Origin: Pseudomonas benzenivorans
GTDB lineage: Bacteria > Pseudomonadota > Gammaproteobacteria > Pseudomonadales > Pseudomonadaceae
Reading direction: 5' to 3'
DNA length: 64,000 bases
Assembly (NCBI RefSeq): GCF_900100495.1
Contig: NZ_FNCT01000002.1
Location: 496,001 to 560,000 of the forward strand
Both the position numbers and the translations under genes were made by a program. How positions within the stretch are numbered: the first letter of the stretch is position 1; the number at the start of each line of letters is the position of its first letter. The notes beneath the pieces are model-generated. The model saw only the letters and a program-made list of their open reading frames with translations, was not told where the DNA came from and did no database searches. Below, one piece after another: positions 59,253-64,000 of the stretch.

Positions 59253-60707
59253 TTATGTCGGACGATAAACGCGCACATTGGCATGCCCCTCGCTGAGCAG
59301 GTGATGGGCATGCAGGCGACTCATCACGCCCTTGTCGCAATACAACAGGTACTGGCGGTTGGCATCCAGCTCCTTGAACTTGCTGTTCAAGGCATAGAAC
59401 GGCAACGTCTGCACCTCGATGCCGGGCAGCTGCAAGGGCTGCTCTTCGGCGCTATCGGGGTGACGGATGTCGATGACCACCTGGCCGGCCAACGCTTCGC
59501 CGACTTCCTCGACCTGCAGGTCCTTGCCCAGCTCGTCGATCACCTTGTCGATCGGCAGCAGGGTGGCGCGCTCCAGGGCACGCTCGAGAATCGCCAGGTC
59601 GAACTGCGCCTCTTCATAGGCGATGCGTTCGGGCTTGGCCTTGGTGGTCGGGTTCACCGAGATCACCCCGCAGTATTCCGGCATGTGCTTGGCGAACTCG
59701 GCGGTGCCGATCTGGTAGGCGGTGTCGATGATGTCCTGCTTGTGGCTGGCGATCAGCGGACGCAGCACCAGCATGTCGGTGGCCGAATCGATCACCGCGA
59801 GGTTCGGCAGGGTCTGGCTGGAGACCTGGGAGATCGCCTCGCCGGTGACCAGGGCATCGATCTCCAGGCGCGCGGCCATGCGCGTGGCGGCACGCAGCAT
59901 CATGCGCTTGAGCACCACGCCCATCTGGCTGTTGTCGACCTTGCCGAGAATCTCGCCGAGTACTTCCTCGAACGGCACGCTGATGAACAGCACGCGCTGC
60001 GAACGGCCGAACTTCTGCCACAGGTAGTGGGCGACTTCCATCACCCCCAGCTCGTGGGCGCGGCCGCCGAGATTAAAGAAACAGAAATGGCTGATCAGGC
60101 CGCGACGCATCATCTGGTAGGCGGCCACCGTGGAATCGAAGCCGCCGGACATCAGCACCAGGGTCTGCTCCAGCGAACCCAGCGGGTAGCCGCCGATGCC
60201 GTTGTGCTGGCGGTGGACGATGAACAGGCGCTGGTCGCGAATCTCCATGCGCACCTCGACCTGCGGGTGCTTCAGGTCGATGCCCGCCGCACCGCATTGC
60301 TGACGCAACTGGCTGCCGACATAGCGCTCGACGTCCATCGAGCTGAAGCTGTGCTGGCCGCCGCGCTTGCAACGCACGGCGAAGATCTTGCCCGGCAACT
60401 GCTCGGCGAAGTGCAGTTTGCATTTCTCCAGCACGTCGTCGAAGTCGCCCAGCGGGTACTCGTGCACTTCGAGAAAATGGATCAGCCCGGGCGTGCAGCG
60501 CAGTCGCTCGATCATCTCCTGCAGCACTTTCGGCTCATCGACCGCGGTCTCCACCTCCAGGTTGTCCCACACGCCACTGACCAGCAGCCGCGGGTCGAGG
60601 TCGCGCAGCACCGAGCGGATGTTCTTCGCCAATTGCCGGATGAAGTGCTTACGCACCGGCCGGCTCTTGATGGTGATTTCCGGGAAGACTTTAACGATCA
60701 GTTTCAT
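59253..60707 (-). CDS. thiI: tRNA 4-thiouridine synthase ThiI
   Basis: 484 aa: ferredoxin-like and THUMP domains (1-~165), PP-loop ATPase with SGGFDSTVA, and a C-terminal rhodanese domain holding the active Cys in [13 protein letters not shown]. The partner Cys is in MPEYCGVIS. Transfers sulfur to U8 of tRNA and to ThiS for thiazole. It has the long, rhodanese-bearing form. Start [17 protein letters not shown] at 60707. Divergent from glnA. Confidence 0.96.
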   Translation of the reverse strand: MKLIVKVFPEITIKSRPVRKHFIRQLAKNIRSVLRDLDPRLLVSGVWDNLEVETAVDEPKVLQEMIERLRCTPGLIHFLEVHEYPLGDFDDVLEKCKLHFAEQLPGKIFAVRCKRGGQHSFSSMDVERYVGSQLRQQCGAAGIDLKHPQVEVRMEIRDQRLFIVHRQHNGIGGYPLGSLEQTLVLMSGGFDSTVAAYQMMRRGLISHFCFFNLGGRAHELGVMEVAHYLWQKFGRSQRVLFISVPFEEVLGEILGKVDNSQMGVVLKRMMLRAATRMAARLEIDALVTGEAISQVSSQTLPNLAVIDSATDMLVLRPLIASHKQDIIDTAYQIGTAEFAKHMPEYCGVISVNPTTKAKPERIAYEEAQFDLAILERALERATLLPIDKVIDELGKDLQVEEVGEALAGQVVIDIRHPDSAEEQPLQLPGIEVQTLPFYALNSKFKELDANRQYLLYCDKGVMSRLHAHHLLSEGHANVRVYRPT

Positions 60708-60804
60708 GAAAACAGCGCGTGCCGAGGGGGCTCAAAAACAGGGGCGCGGATTATAGCGGAAATTGTTCAAGCTTTGATCAAAAATCCCACCTCGACGTCA
60801 TGGC

Positions 60805-60850
60805 GCACCATATCGGTGCCGCATGGTTTTATATCGACCCATATTGGTGC
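60805..60850 (+). promoter_or_regulatory. NtrC binding sites upstream of glnA
   Basis: GCACC-ATATC-GGTGC (60805-60819) is a perfect NtrC core; GACCC-ATATT-GGTGC (60836-60850) has one good half. Centres are 31 bp apart (three turns) and fall near -138 and -107 from the predicted sigma54 start, very like the -140/-108 layout of enteric glnAp2. Confidence 0.8.
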
Positions 60851-60923
60851 ATATATCTGGCGCACAACCACTCGCAGCCCCCGCCACCGCTGAGTTTCAG
60901 CCACTCAACCCATTCCAGGGCAC

Positions 60924-60939
60924 TGGCATGCATTTTGCT
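60924..60939 (+). promoter_or_regulatory. Sigma54 promoter of glnA
   Basis: TGGCATGCATTTTGCT: good -24 (TGGCATG) and -12 (TTGCT) with GG-N10-GC spacing. Start expected near 60950. Confidence 0.85.
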
Positions 60940-61037
60940 CCCTTGTGAGGCAGGTTGTCATGGCGGACTATGCCGCCGGGCTTCACCGTACTATTTGAGG
61001 GCTCACCATTCCGAGCCTTATCCACCTGGAGGACAGC

Positions 61038-62444
61038 ATGTCGAAGTCGATTCAACTGATTAAAGAACACGACGTGAAGTGGGTAGACCTGCGCTTCACT
61101 GACACCAAGGGCAAGCAGCACCACGTGACCATGCCGGCCCGCGACGCCCTGGACGAAGACTTCTTCGAACACGGCAAGATGTTCGACGGTTCCTCCATCC
61201 ATGGCTGGAAAGGCATCGAAGCCTCCGACATGATCCTGATGCCGGTCGACGAAACCGCGGTCCTCGATCCGTTCACCGAAGAGCCGACCCTGATCCTGGT
61301 CTGCGACATCGTCGAGCCAAGCACCATGCAGGGCTACGACCGCGACCCGCGCTCGATCGCCAAGCGCGCCGAAGAGTTCCTGAAAAGCACCGGCATCGGT
61401 GACACCGTATTCGTCGGCCCGGAGCCGGAATTCTTCATCTTCGACGAAGTGAAGTTCAAATCCGACATCTCCGGCTCCATGTTCAAGATCTTCTCCGAGC
61501 AGGGTTCCTGGAACACCGACGCCGACGTCGAAGGCGGCAACAAGGGCCACCGTCCGGCCGTCAAGGGTGGTTACTTCCCGGTTCCGCCGTGCGACCACGA
61601 CCACGAAATCCGCACCGCCATGTGCAACGCCATGGAGGAAATGGGCCTGGTCATCGAAGTCCACCACCACGAAGTGGCGACTGCCGGGCAGAACGAAATC
61701 GGCGTGAAGTTCAACACCCTGGTCAACAAGGCCGACGAAGTCCAGACCCTCAAGTACTGCGTGCATAACGTCGCCGATGCCTACGGCAAGACCGCGACCT
61801 TCATGCCGAAGCCGCTGTACGGCGACAACGGCTCGGGCATGCACGTGCACCTGTCGATCGCCAAAGACGGCAAGAACACCTTCGCCGGCGAAGGCTATGC
61901 CGGCCTGTCCGAGACCGCCCTGTACTTCATCGGCGGCATCATCAAGCACGGCAAGGCGCTGAACGGCTTCACCAACCCGTCGACCAACTCCTACAAGCGT
62001 CTGGTCCCGGGCTTCGAAGCTCCGGTGATGCTGGCTTACTCGGCGCGCAACCGTTCGGCCTCGATCCGTATCCCGTACGTTTCCAGCCCGAAGGCTCGCC
62101 GCATCGAAGCACGCTTCCCGGACCCGGCCGCCAACCCCTACCTGGCTTTCGCCGCCCTGCTGATGGCCGGTATCGACGGCATCCAGAACAAGATCCACCC
62201 TGGCGACGCCGCGGACAAGAACCTGTACGACCTGCCGCCGGAAGAAGGCAAGCTGATCCCGCAGGTCTGCGGCAGCCTGAAAGAAGCCCTGGAAGAGCTG
62301 GACAAGGGCCGCGCGTTCCTGACCAAGGGCGGCGTCTTCTCCGACGACTTCATCGATGCCTACCTCGAGCTGAAGAGCGAAGAAGAGATCAAGGTGCGCA
62401 CCTTCGTACACCCGCTGGAATACGACCTGTACTACAGCGTCTAA
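61038..62444 (+). CDS. glnA: Type I glutamine synthetase
   Basis: 468 aa; ATP-dependent amidation of glutamate, the entry of ammonia. Catalytic GSI blocks [35 protein letters not shown] and [10 protein letters not shown] are present. The adenylylation site Tyr397 is in [10 protein letters not shown], so it is the GlnE-regulated GSI-beta class. Expression by NtrC/sigma54 is indicated by the upstream sites. Followed by a strong terminator, then DUF4124 genes and ntrB. Confidence 0.98.
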   Translation: MSKSIQLIKEHDVKWVDLRFTDTKGKQHHVTMPARDALDEDFFEHGKMFDGSSIHGWKGIEASDMILMPVDETAVLDPFTEEPTLILVCDIVEPSTMQGYDRDPRSIAKRAEEFLKSTGIGDTVFVGPEPEFFIFDEVKFKSDISGSMFKIFSEQGSWNTDADVEGGNKGHRPAVKGGYFPVPPCDHDHEIRTAMCNAMEEMGLVIEVHHHEVATAGQNEIGVKFNTLVNKADEVQTLKYCVHNVADAYGKTATFMPKPLYGDNGSGMHVHLSIAKDGKNTFAGEGYAGLSETALYFIGGIIKHGKALNGFTNPSTNSYKRLVPGFEAPVMLAYSARNRSASIRIPYVSSPKARRIEARFPDPAANPYLAFAALLMAGIDGIQNKIHPGDAADKNLYDLPPEEGKLIPQVCGSLKEALEELDKGRAFLTKGGVFSDDFIDAYLELKSEEEIKVRTFVHPLEYDLYYSV

Positions 62445-62477
62445 GCCAGTCGCACGCCGCCTGACGGCGTGAACCGA

Positions 62478-62512
62478 AAGGCCTCCCCGGCATTCCCGGG
62501 GAGGCCTTTTTT
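62478..62512 (+). terminator. Intrinsic terminator after glnA
   Basis: AAAGGCCTCCCCGG-CATT-CCCGGGGAGGCCTTTTTT: perfect 14-bp stem with a T6 tail, 34 bp past the stop. Separates glnA from the following genes. Confidence 0.93.
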
Positions 62513-62602
62513 GTGGGCGACAGTCACAGCTCGATTGCAGCGAACTTGCCAGCGCAGCCTGCCAATGCAAGTCTTAGCAGCACGATACTCGGGAGATTGG
62601 CC

Positions 62603-63157
62603 ATGCGCCGGATACTCGCCTGCCTGCTGTTGACCCTGGCCCTGCCGGCCGGCGCGCAGATCTACAAATACATCGACGCCAACGGCAACACGGTCTTCAC
62701 CAACCAGCCGCCGGAGGGCGTCGCCGCCGAAAGCGTCGAGCTGGCGCCCACCAACACCGTGGAAATGCAGGCCCCGAACGTCCCCATGCCCGCCGTCAGC
62801 GCCGACCTGGAGCAGAGTGCGCCCTATCGAGTTCTGCAGCTGACCGGCTTGCCCGATGACGAAGCCATGCGCGCGAACGCCGGCAGCTTCAGCGTCGGCG
62901 TCCTCCTGGAGCCGCAGCTGGCGCCCGCCCACCGCCTGCGCCTGCTACTGGATGGCCAGCCCTATGGCGCACCAAGCAGCACGCCACGGCTGCAGCTGAG
63001 CAACATCGACCGCGGCGAACACAGCCTGGCGGTCGAAGTGCTGAGCGGCGGCAAGTCGATCCAGCAGAGCGAAACCGTCACCTTCACCGTGCAGCGGGTC
63101 AACACCAGTAGCCCGGCGCTACGCCCGCCAGCCCCGAAACCGAAACCGACGCCCTGA
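62603..63157 (+). CDS. DUF4124-domain periplasmic protein 1
   Basis: 184 aa. Signal MRRILACLLLTLALPAGAQ, then the DUF4124 motif IYKYIDANGNTVFTNQPPEG (residues ~20-39), and a C-terminal immunoglobulin-like half (HRLRLLLDGQPYG ... NIDRGEHSLAVEVLSGG). The tail is Pro/Lys-rich. Start at 62603; the 30 codons upstream are rejected because they would precede the signal peptide. Two bases before the next, similar, gene. Confidence 0.85.
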   Translation: MRRILACLLLTLALPAGAQIYKYIDANGNTVFTNQPPEGVAAESVELAPTNTVEMQAPNVPMPAVSADLEQSAPYRVLQLTGLPDDEAMRANAGSFSVGVLLEPQLAPAHRLRLLLDGQPYGAPSSTPRLQLSNIDRGEHSLAVEVLSGGKSIQQSETVTFTVQRVNTSSPALRPPAPKPKPTP

Positions 63158-63159
63158 CC

Positions 63160-63777
63160 ATGCGCTACCTGTTGCTCTGCCTGCTGCTGTTCGGCCAACC
63201 GCTGACGGCCGAGGTCTACACCTATATAGATGCCGAGGGTAACCGCGTTTTCACCGACAAGCCCAAGGCCGGCAACGCCCAGCGCGTGACGATCACGCCG
63301 AGCAACGGCATGTCCGCCGTCCCACCGCCCGCGCCTGCCGTGGCGCCCGCGCCGGCGGATGCACCGGCACTCGCCTACCAGATGCTGCGCATCCTGCTGC
63401 CGCAGCCCGATGCGACCATCCGCGACAGCGCCGGCAACCTGATCGTCACCGCCACCAGCGAACCGGTGCTGCACCCTGGCCACGCTTATCGCCTGCTGCT
63501 CGACGGCCAGGTCGTCGGCGCGGCCGGCCGCAGCCCGGTATTCGCCCTGGAGAATGTCGACCGCGGCACCCACCAACTGGCGGTGGAAATCGTCGACGCC
63601 CAGGGCCGCATCGTCGAGCGCACGCCGAGCCAGCCACTGCACATGCTGCGCATTTCCCTGGCGCAGAAACGCCTGGTCAAGCCCTGCAAGAAAGACGATT
63701 ACGGCGTGCGGCCCGAATGCCCACTGAAGGACAAGCCAGAGGAAAAGAGCGACATTCCGCTCGTCCCCTTTCTCTGA
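63160..63777 (+). CDS. DUF4124-domain periplasmic protein 2
   Basis: 205 aa and a tandem relative of the previous protein: signal MRYLLLCLLLFGQPLTA, DUF4124 core VYTYIDAEGNRVFTDKPKAG, a Pro/Ala linker, and the same HAYRLLLDGQVVG ... NVDRGTHQLAVEIVDAQG domain. The C-terminus is lysine-rich with two Cys (KPCKKDDYGVRPECPLK). Starts 2 bp after gene 1's stop. Function unknown. Confidence 0.85.
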   Translation: MRYLLLCLLLFGQPLTAEVYTYIDAEGNRVFTDKPKAGNAQRVTITPSNGMSAVPPPAPAVAPAPADAPALAYQMLRILLPQPDATIRDSAGNLIVTATSEPVLHPGHAYRLLLDGQVVGAAGRSPVFALENVDRGTHQLAVEIVDAQGRIVERTPSQPLHMLRISLAQKRLVKPCKKDDYGVRPECPLKDKPEEKSDIPLVPFL

Positions 63778-63789
63778 AAACCGGCGCAC

Positions 63790-63804
63790 GCACCACCTTG
63801 GTGC
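63790..63804 (+). promoter_or_regulatory. NtrC box upstream of ntrB
   Basis: GCACC-ACCTT-GGTGC is a perfect NtrC core, 183 bp before the ntrB start. TATACT at 63825-63830 could be a sigma70 -10 whose -35 would overlap this box, suggesting repression of a basal promoter by NtrC. Confidence 0.6.
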
Positions 63805-63924
63805 GCATCGCCGCCACCGCTCGCTATACTTTCCCCATTTTGGTTCGCCCGCGTGCCCTACGGCTGAGCCAAAATGCCGCTCAAGCGGCCTATCCCGCAT
63901 GTTCTGCGCGTCTTTTCGGGGCCT

Positions 63925-63940
63925 TGGTTTGCTTCTTGCA
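63925..63940 (+). promoter_or_regulatory. Weak sigma54-like promoter upstream of ntrB
   Basis: TGGTTTGCTTCTTGCA has a good TTGCA -12 and GG-N10-GC spacing but a poor -24. Lies 33 bp before the ntrB start and 128 bp after the NtrC box. Confidence 0.4.
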
Positions 63941-63972
63941 TTTTCCCACTCATTGCCGGAAAGCCGTAGCCT

Positions 63973-64000
63973 ATGACCATCAACGACGCACTGCACCGCC
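63973..64000 (+). CDS. ntrB: Nitrogen regulation histidine kinase NtrB, first codons only (cut by window end)
   Basis: Only 28 bases are present, encoding MTINDALHR, which fits the start of Pseudomonas NtrB (GlnL). Position after glnA and the two DUF4124 genes, and an NtrC box upstream, support it. The rest, and presumably ntrC, lie beyond the window. Confidence 0.65.

Larger units (their letters stand above)
60708..61037 (+). promoter_or_regulatory. glnA/thiI divergent control region (330 bp, no gene)
   Basis: Contains two NtrC-type boxes (60805-60819 and 60836-60850), a sigma54 promoter (60924-60939) and a ~88-nt glnA leader ending in CACCTGGAGGACAGC before the ATG. The thiI side (60708-60790) is AT-richer and should carry its own promoter. 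No ORF stands out. Confidence 0.75.

Overview
The window is chromosomal DNA of a high-GC gammaproteobacterium, almost certainly a Pseudomonas. The reasons are a class II (medium-chain-length) PHA locus (phaC1-phaZ-phaC2-phaD with convergent phaI-phaF), an autotransporter esterase of the EstA type, a HutF/HutG (two-step formylglutamate) histidine pathway, and a gene order that, as I remember it, follows P. aeruginosa from ponA to ntrB. No rRNA, tRNA, CRISPR array, prophage or intact insertion sequence is visible.

Layout. 1-4.9 kb: 3' end of ponA, then maeB, an M48 lipoprotein peptidase coupled to a secreted thermonuclease-like protein, and rpmE, all on the minus strand. 5.0-12.3 kb (plus): priA, argS, a SPOR-domain protein, hslV, hslU and a DUF971 gene. 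12.3-20 kb: the PHA locus, with a sigma54-type promoter ahead of phaC1, a DNA-binding phasin PhaF and three small inverted-repeat elements, all bounded by CTAG. 20-26 kb (plus): ubiE-ubiJ-ubiB, hisI-hisE, tatABC, rsmE. 26-34 kb is the least conserved part: an HxlR regulator divergent from an atypical short-chain dehydrogenase, an HCCA-isomerase-like protein, a TetR regulator divergent from a DoxX-like membrane protein, a UPF0158-like protein, a Cache-type histidine kinase with its NarL-type regulator, dtd, pip and a small lipoprotein. 34-45.5 kb: the complete histidine-utilisation regulon (hutG, hutI, a transporter, hutH, hutU, a second transporter, hutD, hutC and divergent hutF). 45.5-57.2 kb: a small lipoprotein, a DUF924 protein, fbp, estA, a diguanylate cyclase, the DUF3999/DUF2339 pair and a YkgJ-type protein. 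57.3-64 kb: typA, thiI, glnA, two DUF4124 proteins and the first codons of ntrB.

How it works together. The window is rich in carbon and nitrogen control. Sigma54-type promoters can be read upstream of phaC1, the hut genes, glnA and (weakly) ntrB. NtrC-type boxes lie upstream of glnA, at spacing like that of enteric glnA, and upstream of ntrB. HutC-type TTGTA-N2-TACAA operators lie at both hut promoters. PHA storage, histidine breakdown to glutamate, and glutamine synthesis therefore sit within 50 kb under related control logic.

I found no self-evident new defence or mobile system. The best leads are the CTAG-bounded palindromic elements in the pha locus (two touching elements and one perfect 56-bp palindrome), the DUF2339/DUF3999 membrane pair, the HxlR-controlled dehydrogenase that lacks the catalytic Tyr, a terminator-like hairpin inside the nuclease signal-peptide codons, and the two unrelated transporters built into the hut operon. 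Function calls rest on motifs and family memory. No database search was run.
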